From assembly GCA_951217055.1 (NCBI GenBank), contig OX578276.1, positions 66,763,144 to 66,827,143 on the forward strand: a DNA stretch of 64,000 nt, read 5' to 3'. Origin of the DNA: Gerris lacustris. Taxonomy: Eukaryota > Arthropoda > Insecta > Hemiptera > Gerridae. Shown in pieces: positions 1 through 9,710 of this stretch (positions within the stretch are counted from its first letter, which is position 1; every line of letters begins with the position of its first letter). Made by a program: the position numbers and the translations under genes. The notes beneath the pieces are model-generated. The model saw only the letters and a program-made list of their open reading frames with translations. It did no database searches and was not told the DNA's origin.

Positions 1-857
1 TGTAATACTGAGCCTATCGCTGCATCCGAGGCATCTGTGGTGAGAGACAGTGTGGCTCCAGGCTTCGGGTGGATTAAGAGGGTGGCCCTACTAAGAGCTT
101 CTTTAAGCGAGTTAAAAGAAAAACGAGCTTCTTCAGTCCATTCCAGAGGTTTAGTGCTGTTTTTCTTGTGGCCTGTCAACATTTTTGTCAATGGTTGTTG
201 TAACTGAGCACATTTAGGAATAAAACGATGATAGAAATTCACCATGCCGAGGAAACGTCTCATGCTGGTCGCAGACTGAGGTTGGGAAAAGTTCTTTATG
301 GCCTCTACTTTTGATGGAAGCGGCACGATCCCCTGTGTATCTACATGGTAGCCTAGGAACTGTATTTGAGTAACCCCAAATGTGCATTTGTTTGCATTAA
401 TGCAAAGACCATAATCCTGTAATCTCTGAAAGATAATACGAAGGTGCTTAAGATGAGTCTCTTCATCCGGTGAAGCTATAAGCATATCGTCGAGATAACA
501 AAACACAAAGTCCAAACCAGACAGAACCTCATTCATGAACCTTTGAAACGATTGGGCCGCGTTTCGGAGGCCAAAGGTCATGTATGGGAACTCGAAAAGG
601 CCAAACGGGGTAATAATAGCGGTTTTAGGGATGTGGGCTTCATGGACTGGAATCTGTTGGTAGGCTATTACAAGGTCAATGGTCGAAAATATCTTAGCCC
701 CATGCAAAATGTTTGAGCAATCGGTTAAAAAAGGAAGGGGGTATCTATCTGGGATTGTGACATTGTTAAGAGCTCTATAATCACCACAGGGCCGCCAGTC
801 TCCGGTTTTCTTCATGACTAGGTGTAGTGGGCTGGCCCAGCTGCTTTTTGATGGTCT
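1..857 (-). pseudogene. Ty3/gypsy pol: reverse transcriptase and start of RNase H (partial, runs off left edge)
   Basis: Reading leftward on the minus strand, an uninterrupted frame gives a Ty3/gypsy-type reverse transcriptase. In order it shows RPSKSSWASPLHLV at the start, GDYRALN, IDLVIAYQQIPV with the first catalytic aspartate, FGLRNAAQSFQRFM, the catalytic box FCYLDDMLIAS, FLGYHV, and the RRFLGMVNFYHRF thumb motif. The beginning of RNase H (LTTDASDAAIG) follows at the window edge. The enzyme would copy element RNA into DNA. The frame joins the upstream protease frame only after a lost 2-bp step near 856, where a codon for C in the usual GLCRPSKSSW string is damaged, so this copy could not make intact pol. 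The integrase would lie outside the window. The assignment to Ty3/gypsy is firm; the lineage is not. Confidence 0.93.
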
Positions 858-1503
858 ACAATCCTTGCTGTACCATGAAATCGAATTCCTTTTTGGCTGC
901 TTTAAGCTTGTCAGGATGAAGCCTCCGAGACTTTGCAAATACGGGGGGACCTTTAGTTTCAATAAAATGTTCTATGTTGTGCTCCTTAATGCGTGTGTTT
1001 ATTATATTAGGACGAGTTAAATCAGGAAAATCCTTTAAAATACCTTCGTACTTATCAAGCTGATTGACTGTTCGGATTGGGGTTGGTAAGCCCTGCTTTG
1101 TACTTCCTTCGACCATTAGAGAAGTATTTCCGTCTAGAAGCCTTTTATTTTTGGAATCTACCAAAAGGTTAAAGTTAGAAAGGAAATCAACACCTATAAT
1201 AGGCGTTTTAACGTCAGCAATAATGAATGGCCAGTTAAAGTCACGGCGTAACCCTAAGTTTAGGTTTATTAATTTTTGACCATAAGTTTTAATTTTAGTG
1301 CCATTTGCCGCAAAAAGTTCTAATTTATTTAGATTTTTCCTATCTTGGTGACGGGAAGGTATGACGGAAACCTCTGCTCCTGTATCTACAAGAAATAGTG
1401 CAGCTGAGTGTCTGTCACTTATGTAGAGGCGACACAGCTCTACCCCATGTCTCCCTGTCGCCGCTGAGAGAAGGGGAGTTAGTTTTCCGTACCCTGACTC
1501 TTA
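858..1503 (-). pseudogene. Ty3/gypsy pol: aspartic protease and linker to reverse transcriptase
   Basis: The minus-strand frame contains FLVDTGAEVSVIPS, the retropepsin active site (DTGA, aspartate codon at 1384-1386), preceded by AATGRHGVELCRLYISDRH and followed by PIIGVDFLSNFNLLVD. The last is the usual second half of the protease fold and leads into the RT connection domain. The protease would cut the Gag-Pol polyprotein in the particle. It is in the -1 frame relative to gag; the pol frame opens right after a TAA near 1505 and overlaps the gag end by about 25 nt. Downstream, a 2-bp loss near 856 produces a stop after MVQQGL and breaks continuity with the RT. Confidence 0.9.
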
Positions 1504-2297
1504 GATACTTTAAGAGACATTTTACAGGGTCGCATACACTTATAGGCCTGACTCCCAAATTTCGCGTGATAATAACACACCCCCGAGGTGGACACGGTAG
1601 CACGATTTTGCGAACTAGATCGCGCGCGGGACGGAGATCGAGAGTGGTTAGAACTATAGTGACTCAAATTTGATACTTGGCGAGTGAGCTCTTGAACTTG
1701 CTCCTTTAGGGCCTCTAGTTCACTATTGAAATGCGGGCGGGCAACAGCTGACACTTCATTATATGTCGGAGAGTGCCTAAGCTCCCAAATTTGATAAGCC
1801 GTAGTAGCAAGCTTAGTTAGTTCCCCACCCGTAACGGTTAAAATAGGTCTCATGTCTACCGGTAATCGCTGACCCCAAGGTGTTTTCAAGAGACTGTCGT
1901 CAAGTTTATTCTCCGCTAAATTACGCATTTCTACCAATAGTTGCGAGGGTTTACGGTCGCCGAGTTCAAGTTCATTGAAGAGTCTTTGGGCGCGTTTTGT
2001 TTCGCTATCCGCGAAGGTAGAGATTAATCGATTTTTTATAGTGTCGTACTTATTGTCTTTGAGAGGATTTATTAAAATGTCAGATATTTGAGATAGGATC
2101 CCGGCATCTATATTACTAATAACTGTGTCATATTTAGTCTGATCACTAGTAATTTTACTGTTGCGGAATTGAGCCTCAATTTGAATGAACCAGATTCTTG
2201 GATCTGGTTTCCAAAAAGGCGGAACTTTAATGCTTACCCTCGCGACGACATTCTCCTCTTCTTCACAAGGCAATGTATTTTCTTCTTCGTTAGACAT
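1479..2297 (-). CDS. Ty3/gypsy Gag (capsid) protein of the same decayed element
   Basis: Minus-strand frame starting at ATG 2297. An alternative TTG two codons upstream is not needed. The N-terminal third has VPPFWKPDPRIWFIQIEAQF, typical of arthropod Ty3/gypsy capsids carrying the domain known as DUF7041. It continues with SDQTKYDTVISNID and the ELGDRKPSQLLVEMRNLA block. A serine/arginine-rich stretch (roughly residues 210-235) precedes a C-H-C-C cluster, CYYHAKFGSQAYKC, the usual zinc-knuckle-like end of this Gag type. The protein would assemble the RNA-packaging particle. About 270 residues is an ordinary length. The frame ends at TAA 1479-1481 just after entering the pol overlap. It is open throughout, but the element as a whole is damaged. 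Confidence 0.88.
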   Translation of the reverse strand: MSNEEENTLPCEEEENVVARVSIKVPPFWKPDPRIWFIQIEAQFRNSKITSDQTKYDTVISNIDAGILSQISDILINPLKDNKYDTIKNRLISTFADSETKRAQRLFNELELGDRKPSQLLVEMRNLAENKLDDSLLKTPWGQRLPVDMRPILTVTGGELTKLATTAYQIWELRHSPTYNEVSAVARPHFNSELEALKEQVQELTRQVSNLSHYSSNHSRSPSRARSSSQNRATVSTSGVCYYHAKFGSQAYKCMRPCKMSLKVSKSQGTEN

Positions 2298-2305
2298 CTT
2301 CAAAT

Positions 2306-2333
2306 CACGTCGGGGTCACCACTTTAGTGTACG
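2306..2333 (-). promoter_or_regulatory. Probable primer-binding site and 5' LTR edge of the Ty3/gypsy element
   Basis: Just upstream of the gag ATG, the minus strand reads TGGTGACCCCGACGTG (2321-2306). It begins with TGG, as expected for pairing with a tRNA 3' CCA end, and sits where a minus-strand primer-binding site belongs. A few bases further upstream an LTR-like terminus ends in ACA (TGT on the plus strand at 2328). The donor tRNA was not identified. The LTR itself, presumably 2328 to about 2520, is AT-rich and has no partner in the window, so its outer end is unknown. Confidence 0.45.
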
Positions 2334-3900
2334 AAGTTAGCAATTAAAATACACAAAGTAATTCGGTAAGAGTTATTCTATTTTTTCATTAAAAAGTAAT
2401 TATATCCATATATGACAACAATAACAAACTTGTCAAAATAGGAAAACAAAACAAACAGTCTTGACAAAAAAATAATTAAAATAAATAAATAATAATTTCA
2501 CTACAGAAGCAAAATGTTGTTCTTTAATTGGTTAAATTTGTTTTCAATGTGGCTACAAAGAAAACTTTTGCGGGGGAAAACTTACATAGTCTTATTCTGC
2601 CTGAAAAGATCTTTAAAATGGTATGTGACACTATGGAATCAATAACTTTTTTTACATACCCCCATTTCAACCATGTTTGTTTTCAAAATTCCGGAGAAGA
2701 ATGTAAATTTTATAGTAATAGTTACATATTCTTTTCCTTCTCTTGAAGACCTTTAACACGATGCACAATGCATCAAGCTAACTACAAACGTTTTGTTTAT
2801 TCGTCTTCCCAAATTGGCCGCCATCTTGAAAATATTAAGTGTGAAATTTTATTAGTTGCATATTCTTTATTTACACTTTAAGACCTTTAAATTAATATGT
2901 AACATCTCCTGCTGACTAAGAACTTTTGGCAGAAAAAATTAGTAAATATTTAGTGCGGAATTTCCAAAAGCTATACAGATGTCATAAAATATGAGATGCG
3001 ACGGTGTGCCGAATTTTGTTCAAATCGATTAATTTTGACGGTAGTTATCGTTAGCCAAACAAACAAACACGCAAACTTTTCTAGCACTAGTCTCTGAAAT
3101 GTATATTCTACTACTATTTAACCTATATTAAAAAATGTTATGTGCATACATTTATATGTGTTAATATATTTTGTACATTTTTTTGTTTAGCCAGAGGGTT
3201 CCTAGAATCTGAAATCTACAAAATGAATTATGTATACTCACATGTTGCATGCTCAAAGCTAATTGGGATATTTGCCAGCAAATTAGCCAAATATATAAGA
3301 GCATGTCGTTTCCCACCATCTCTCGTAGTTTTTTTTACAGTAATAATTTGATAATTTATATTTCAAGGCATGAATTACAATTAATTTTGACTTTCTTATA
3401 TTTGCTTTCTTTCTAAACTTTGTTATAATCGCTTTCCTCTAAAGATTTAGCCAGCCTGAGACATCTACAAGAAAGAAGAACCATAATTTATGTTATAAAA
3501 GTTTTAACCTTGTTAGCTCTTACTTTCTTCGTCAGGAGACCAAAATAGGTTTCTACATTCTACCTCAATTTACCTAGCTTGAGAAAACCAATAAAATCTC
3601 ATTCATATCAAAATTTTAGTGAAATGTCTTTTCCTAAAGTAAACATGCTTTCAAGAATTTAGTTAGAATTAGGTAATACATTTAGTTCTATAATATATTT
3701 TTTAATGTAAACTTTCAGGGCAAAAAATTCCTTCTCGAGGATATTAAGAAAAAAATATTTCTAAAAATCCCAACTTTCGACAAACCATCAAAATTTCTTA
3801 GAAATCAGATGCGACATTTTGAAGATGAAGATGTACATCAATTTATTTTTGGGTGCATTTCTAAGAATAAAAAATGAGCGCAGAAGGTAGAAACGTGTAC
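2334..3900. other. AT-rich non-coding DNA with diverged repeat scraps
   Basis: No gene seen. Two loosely similar blocks begin AGACCTTTAA (near 2745 and 2880) and continue through a CTRACTAAGAAC-like or CTAACTACAAAC-like stretch, suggesting an old duplication. The segment GGCCGCCATCTTGAAAAT near 2816 matches, in reverse, the AAAATGGCGGCC core seen near 23640, 33058 and 58930. Short open frames here show no codon bias or motif. Confidence 0.4.
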
Positions 3901-3944
3901 ATCTTACAATAGGCTAATTATGACCTACTATCCAAATTACGTTA

Positions 3945-4125
3945 AAATTGGACGAGACTTTTTAAGATATATGTTGGTCCAAAAAAATTGATCGACAGAC
4001 AGACAGGCATGGTATCAAAATATTCCTGATGTCTAAAACTGATTTTTGTCATTGCTTGCACTTTTTGAAATTTCAGAACGATCACAGAGCATCTGTTACC
4101 ATTGGAAAGCTCGAAGCAAAACATA
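3945..4125 (-). repeat. Dispersed repeat family A (diverged copy, inverted)
   Basis: Relative to the clearest copy at 50036-50400 this is reversed. It has a short GACAGACAGACAGG tract, an AATTTC-rich middle, and a tail resembling GTTACC followed by AAGCTCG. The same order is seen at 26935, 41283 and 56850 (reversed) and at 43559, 47268 and 50036 (forward). No coding potential is visible. Confidence 0.5.
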
Positions 4126-4139
4126 GACTCCTTTTTTTA

Positions 4140-4690
4140 TTATAATGAACTTAGTTTTTCCGTGAAAACCTGTTACGGTTTTGAGATTTCCCAACCTTAG
4201 AGATTGTCCTGCGGCGGGATAAAGTCCAGATTGTTGGTACTAGGGTTTTCTTTTATTCTCATTCCAGCTATGCTGACCTAGGGTTTCTAAAATCTAAAAA
4301 AGGCAAAACCATCTTGGAGATTTCCTTCTGATTTCTCTACTTCGATGGCTTCTGTTACTATCTTGTTTACCAAATGAGGTTCTATAGATACCAGTCGACA
4401 ATACTCGCGATCTTCTCCGTAACAATTTGTAATAAAGATTTGAGCCTCGAAAGCCCAAAAATAGATAATATTTTATTGAAAATTTTATTAACTATTTTTT
4501 AAAAAATTAAAATCTATAAATGAATTCCTTCTTTGGCCTAATGGCTATGATCGTTACATTAATCAGTATCTCGGATACTAGTTTCTTCTCAAAGAAGAAT
4601 CTTATTGGTCAAATTGGTATTTAAACGGGCTAAAACAAAATTTATTATACAGTGAAAATATGTTAAAACATATTTATTGCCGAATACTGA
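4140..4690. other. Unassigned non-coding DNA
   Basis: No gene, RNA or repeat was recognised. Base composition is mixed and the frames are short and interrupted. Confidence 0.3.
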
Positions 4691-4698
4691 TGCTAATA

Positions 4699-4848
4699 GA
4701 CGCTCCAGCCAGGGTGCTAATCAGAAAGAATGCTTCTTCCCCGCATGTAAGACCCTTATCTCCCGCTCTGCTTTGACTTCTAACAATTTCTAAGTTTTAA
4801 TGTGAGTCAAGCTCTCCAGTGAGTAATAAGAACCCTAGCTGGAGCGTC
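4699..4848. mobile_element. Short TA-flanked MITE (150 bp)
   Basis: The element begins GACGCTCCAGCCAGGGT and ends with the reverse complement, ACCCTAGCTGGAGCGTC. The terminal inverted repeat is therefore about 17 bp with one mismatch. TA dinucleotides flank both ends (4697-4698 and 4849-4850), as expected for Tc1/mariner-superfamily insertion. There is no coding sequence, so it would have depended on a transposase elsewhere. Confidence 0.7.
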
Positions 4849-5000
4849 TAATAGGACAATAGGATCAGTCTTACGTTAGCCTCCATCATCGTATGACTCA
4901 CCCGCTTCATATTATTTTATAATGTAACTCTAGTTCTTCTATAATCGGTAGACCCTTTTTTTCTTTTTTTAATAAATAGTTTTTGATATGTTTAGCTTGC

Positions 5001-5637
5001 TTTTTACTTTCTCATATAAAGAGAAAGTATTGTGATGGCGCGAAAATTCGATTTTGAGATTTTGATGAATTTACACGTTTTGAGGTCCCCTGAGTCCAAA
5101 AAAGTGGTTTTTAAAAAATGTCTGTCTGTCTGTCGTCCGTCTGTCGTCTGTCGTCTGTCGTCTGTGCAGACGCCTGGAGCCTAAACTACTGGGCAGATTT
5201 TGACGAAATTTGGCATACATGTTCAGAAAAATCATACCCCGAGGCGAAATCGAGAAATGAATTTTAGCTCCAAATTTAGGGGCACTGCTCCCCAAAAACT
5301 CTGAAAAAACGTGAAAAAAAATTATTTCTCGAAAACGGTTCCGACGATTCTGATTAAAAAATTCTAAAATATAGTCCATTTAAATACGAATCCAACGATA
5401 TAAGCCGCTTTCCTGGGAAAAATCTAGTTCCTGAGAAAAAAGCTTAAAACGCGGACCGAGAGAGCCCGGGTTCGATTCCCCGCCCGGGAGAAGTTATTTT
5501 TATGATACATTTTAATGAAATGCACAATAATAATTAAATTTACATACGAAAACTAATAAATGGAAAACACTGGACTAAATAATTATGAACTCGTATATGA
5601 GAAAGTTTGTCTGAGTTGTCTCGGACCGATTTTTTTA
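5001..5637 (+). repeat. Dispersed repeat family B, full copy 1 (contains tRNA-like core)
   Basis: Nearly identical in sequence and order to 53023-53635, and reversed at about 20455-21292. It opens with a perfect 9-bp terminal hairpin (TACTTTCTC, spacer, GAGAAAGTA). A TCTG/TCGTCTG-type tract (about 5117-5164), a GACGAAATTTGGCATACAT core (5202-5220), a tRNA-like core (5411-5490) and an end at TCTCGGACCGATTTTTTTA follow. No long reading frame is convincing; the minus-strand open frame inside is a by-product. High identity between copies 48 kb apart points to recent amplification or a constraint. Confidence 0.8.
5411..5490 (+). other. tRNA-3'-half-like core of repeat B copy 1
   Basis: TCCTGGG at 5411-5417 can pair over seven positions (one G-U) with CCCGGGA at 5483-5489, like an acceptor stem with a following G as discriminator. 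Between them lies a T-arm with TTCGATT as loop and the perfect polymerase III B-box GGTTCGATTCC. The 5' half lacks a convincing D-arm or A-box, so this is not called a tRNA gene. The second copy (53409-53488) has a perfect TCCCGGG/CCCGGGA pairing. Confidence 0.55.
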
Positions 5638-6189
5638 TCTCTAGTATTTATCAATTAGTATATTTTTTGTTATCTCTTTCATTGTTTTATTAATTTTTAA
5701 TTTATTCGTTATTTCTCTATGAGAAAGTAAACATGCGCGCTCCCGCTTCTTCAAGCTATATCTCGAAAACGGTTGACCACACGAAAAAATGTATATAACC
5801 AAACTTGTTGGGAATACTGTTTTACGTAAGTTTTGTTTTAACTTCTTCAGACCTCAGACTAACAAGAAGCGAGATTTACGCAAAAAACTGATTTTTCTGA
5901 CCTTTGACCTTCGATATCTTGAGACACACAAGGGTGAGCATATGAGACTTTTTGGTGCTTCATTAGAACACCAAAACGAAGGTCTGGGCAAAAATTCAGC
6001 ATGCTTTCTCTCATTCCGCAGATTGGGTTCTTATTTACCTTATTTCCCTGGATTATATGTTGATTAATTACTATCTTATTTATGTACTTGTTATACTTTT
6101 TTTTAGCATTATTTAGCTCTTATTTTCGTAGATCTTGTCATAAGCTTTCATTCATTTACTTTGTAGATCGGTTTATTAATGTAAGTAAG
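5638..6189. repeat. Second, diverged repeat-B-like end followed by unassigned sequence
   Basis: Begins after copy 1 with another ATGAGAAAGTAAACATG end-like motif at about 5720, then AAGCTATATCTCGAAAACGG resembling the ATTTCTCGAAAACGG part of family B. An open frame at 5789-6067 has no recognisable motif and is treated as chance. Confidence 0.35.
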
Positions 6190-6194
6190 TTTTA

Positions 6195-6285
6195 ACGCTT
6201 AGTGTTTGTTCATAAGCACTGATGATGGCTTTATACATCCCGAGAGCTTTTCTATTTTACGTGGGGAGACAGTTCCTTTGTATCA
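6195..6285 (+). repeat. Penelope-like tail motif
   Basis: Contains GCACTGATGATGGCTTTA, a CGAGAGCTTTTC block and TTTTACGTGGGGAGACAG. The same order is found at 33485-33595, and its last block recurs at 20355 and in the palindrome at 40577-40679. Comparable CTGATGATG...GAAA(C/G)C strings occur in the terminal repeats of Penelope-like retroelements. No coding part remains. Confidence 0.45.
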
Positions 6286-6299
6286 ATTAAGATGACCTC

Positions 6300-6955
6300 C
6301 ATCAACGCTCTTATTCCTGACACTTTAGCAACGTTATTAAGAGTTAATTTGACAAATTAAATAATAAAATGTGAATGTATTAAGAAAAAATATAAGAACT
6401 ATAAACAAAAAGATCTTTTTTAATTAATATTCATAATTCATAATACAGGTATACATAAAAAGAACGCTTTAAACGTTTCTACCTGTAATCATTTAGCAAA
6501 GATCTTAGGCCCTTTATAGAATAATAGGCCATGCCATTGGCAATGTTTATGATCTCACTCGATTAAATCATTCTAAAACAACCATTCTAAATTACCTCAT
6601 CAGATACATTTCTGTGCTATTCTAATTGTCACGGTGTAACCGTAAATATTCATATTTTTGTTTCAAAATTTCCGATACTTGTGACTTCCTTTTAAAGCAC
6701 GAAATTAGCAATTCTTGTTTGCGTCTCAATCATTTATGATTTTCACCATTTCTTTCAAAGTTATCGAATTACGGGATTTTGATTAAGCATTATAGCAATG
6801 GAATTATATAGAATGAGACAAAAGACTAATGAGAAAGATGTCGAAGAATATTTTTTGTAGAGTGGGAGAGTTAATTCTATTTTATAGAAAAAATAAAACA
6901 GGAAGGATTGGAATAACTTATGGAAACATAATTAATTTTTGAATAATAAAATCGA
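6300..6955. other. Unassigned AT-rich DNA
   Basis: No gene, tRNA, inverted repeat or shared repeat was recognised. Confidence 0.3.
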
Positions 6956-6959
6956 AAGA

Positions 6960-7390
6960 AATAATAAGTGTTTAATCCTCAAAACTTGCTTTCGGTCTCT
7001 CGGTCATCTTCAGTGCCTACAATGATAGTATAAATAAGGTTATTATACTAGTAATAATATATATAATATAAAAGGAAGTTTAAGTTAGTCAATAAAAATT
7101 AGAAAAAAAGTTAATATAAAATTACAGGTAACAATAAATACACAAAAGCAGGGGAGAAAAAGAAATTGAATAAAATGAATGATTTTAACTTTTTGCAATT
7201 TATTAACTAACTAGTTATTAACTAAATTTAACTTTTTATGTATATATACGCCAATATAACCGTGTGTACGTCAATATAACCTTTATATACTATTATTGTT
7301 TGCACTGATGATGACCGAAGAGCCCGAAAGCTAGTTTTGAATTAGTAGAGGAATAATAACTTATTTTGTGACGAGGCTTTCGTTTTAGCG
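6960..7390. repeat. Pair of oppositely oriented Penelope-like tails
   Basis: At 6976-7022, on the minus strand, the order is GCACTGAAGATGACCGAGAG, a GAAAGC block and an AACTTG-like stretch. At 7300-7370 on the plus strand it is GCACTGATGATGACCGAAGA, a GAAAGC block and AGTTTTGAATTAG. The two are inverted copies about 280 bp apart. This repeats, without coding sequence, the inverted-end layout of the Penelope-like element at 46 kb. Confidence 0.5.
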
Positions 7391-7399
7391 AATTTTCGA

Positions 7400-8216
<817 letters not shown>

Positions 8217-8499
8217 GGTTCACCTCTTAAAGTAATTTCTTACTTTCAGATAGATGCTTCTAACAGCAAGAAAAAGTCAAGGTACTAAAGAAAAGAAATA
8301 ATATAAGAAAGCTTAATGGAACTGATTTCATTTTCCTTATTTACATGGATCCCTGATTGGATTGCGAAATACGAATACTGTGTAAAGAGAACGAATTTCC
8401 TAATTCCTTATTTTCATTGGCAAAAATACTTAGACAGTATTTTAGACAGGTCTTTTTTTAAAACCACCATTTGAGTTTTTAATCTAATTTAATACTTAG

Positions 8500-8617
8500 T
8501 TTAAATAATTTCAAGATATAAAGAACTTTTTATATACTACGTTTTTAAATTTTCTGTTGAATCGTATGTAATGTTGATAATATAATTGTTATTGTTATAT
8601 AATATATAATGTTAGTG

Positions 8618-8663
<46 letters not shown>

Positions 8664-8765
8664 CCGAATTTATTTACTTCACATAAATAAATGACAACCA
8701 TCTAGAGAGCTCATCTTAAACCTATATAAGTTCAAAGATTTGTACAACGGATCTCCCCAACACCA
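8500..8765 (+). repeat. Repeat F/X copy 1 with A43 run
   Basis: The sequence from AAGAACTTTTTATATACTAC through CAACCATCTAGAGAGCT to CCAACACCA matches 14360-14585 in the same orientation, apart from a 43-base A run at 8618-8660. The left part is also shared with family F at 27609-28345. The pair brackets the BEL/piggyBac segment, but the F part occurs elsewhere, so these are probably not LTRs. Confidence 0.6.
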
Positions 8766-9349
8766 CACTCTTCCAGTTTCCAGAATTTTTCCATTTGATG
8801 TTGAAGATTTTCCATTTCTATAGTCGATAAGTGACATAGCAATGCTGAGTTATTTTGAATATATCGTGGTGTACGTGGAATGTTGCCTGCTACTATCCAA
8901 CCGAGTTTGGTTTCTTGAAGATGTAATTTGTTATCAAACATTGTTGCATGACCATTGCACATTAGGTCCCAAAATAGATCGGACCCAATAAGGACATCGA
9001 TGCGAGAAGACTCTGCGAATGATGGGTCAGCTAATGTTATTTGGTCGGGAAGATTCCAAGAAGAAATGTCAATGCTGGTTGAGGGAAGGTAACCTGTTAT
9101 CTTCGGTAAAACGAAAAAGCGAATGTTGGATTTAAATCTGTTATGCCTTGAAGATATGGTGGTGTCTACAAATGCCTTAACTTGCGTAACTGAAGAGTTT
9201 ACACCAATAACTGGCAAGCGTATTTTATTGTTTTTCAGTTTTAATTGCTGGCATACAGATTCGGTAATGTAGCTAGATTGCGAGCCATTATCTAAGAGGG
9301 CTCGGCAAATAACTGAATTACCCCTTTGATCACATACGTTTATTCCCAT
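8732..9349 (-). pseudogene. BEL/Pao retrotransposon protease region (fragment)
   Basis: The minus-strand frame gives the Pao-type retropepsin signature CRALLDNGSQSSYITESV, with DNG where DSG or DTG is usual. IDVLIGSDLFWDLM, KLGWIVAGNI and EKFWKLEE follow, in the order seen between Gag and reverse transcriptase in BEL/Pao polyproteins. About 205 residues remain. An in-frame TAA lies directly before the first Met, and the frame runs into repeat X, so the reverse transcriptase is gone. The matching Gag lies at 11531-12413 on the same strand, beyond the piggyBac segment; both are read as one broken element. Confidence 0.87.
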
Positions 9350-9352
9350 TTA

Positions 9353-9710
9353 GTGCCATGGTCCCCAAATGGGGATACTTTCTTTTTGTCTATATAGAAT
9401 CACAACATTACAGTTTTTTTAATCTTGATTTGTTTCATTTAGTTTCCTTCAGTCTTTATATTACTCTATTAGAGGTAGCAGTGTCACTCCTTTTTAACAC
9501 CTCATTTTTGTGCGTTTTCATCATTTTTTAAAAAATATTTGTTGTTATTTTATTAACATTTTATTTAAATATCCATGTTCATTGAACAATAAATAAATAT
9601 AATATATTTGTTTTATTTTGTTCGGTGTTTCATTGTTTCTATAGTAAGTGTTGTTTTAAGAAAGCCCCAATTGGGGATCATGGCTGAATTAGGTTTGTGC
9701 AATAATTATA
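9353..9710. other. Junction region between BEL protease and piggyBac transposase
   Basis: Non-coding. It contains two short palindromic look-alikes, TCCCCAAATGGGGAT (near 9362) and CCCCAATTGGGGAT (near 9665), and a TTAA at 9419-9422. A piggyBac terminus would start with CCC directly after TTAA; that arrangement is not found, so the 5' end of the transposon is not fixed. Confidence 0.4.

Noticed and set aside
5411..5490. Functional tRNA gene in repeat B
   Set aside because: The B-box and acceptor pairing are good, but no A-box or D-arm can be formed, and it is repeated as part of a longer family.
9419..9422. TTAA here and at 11689-11692 as piggyBac target duplication
   Set aside because: The inner flanks are not inverted copies, and the right TTAA lies inside readable BEL Gag (DSLKQPVD), so it is not an insertion edge.
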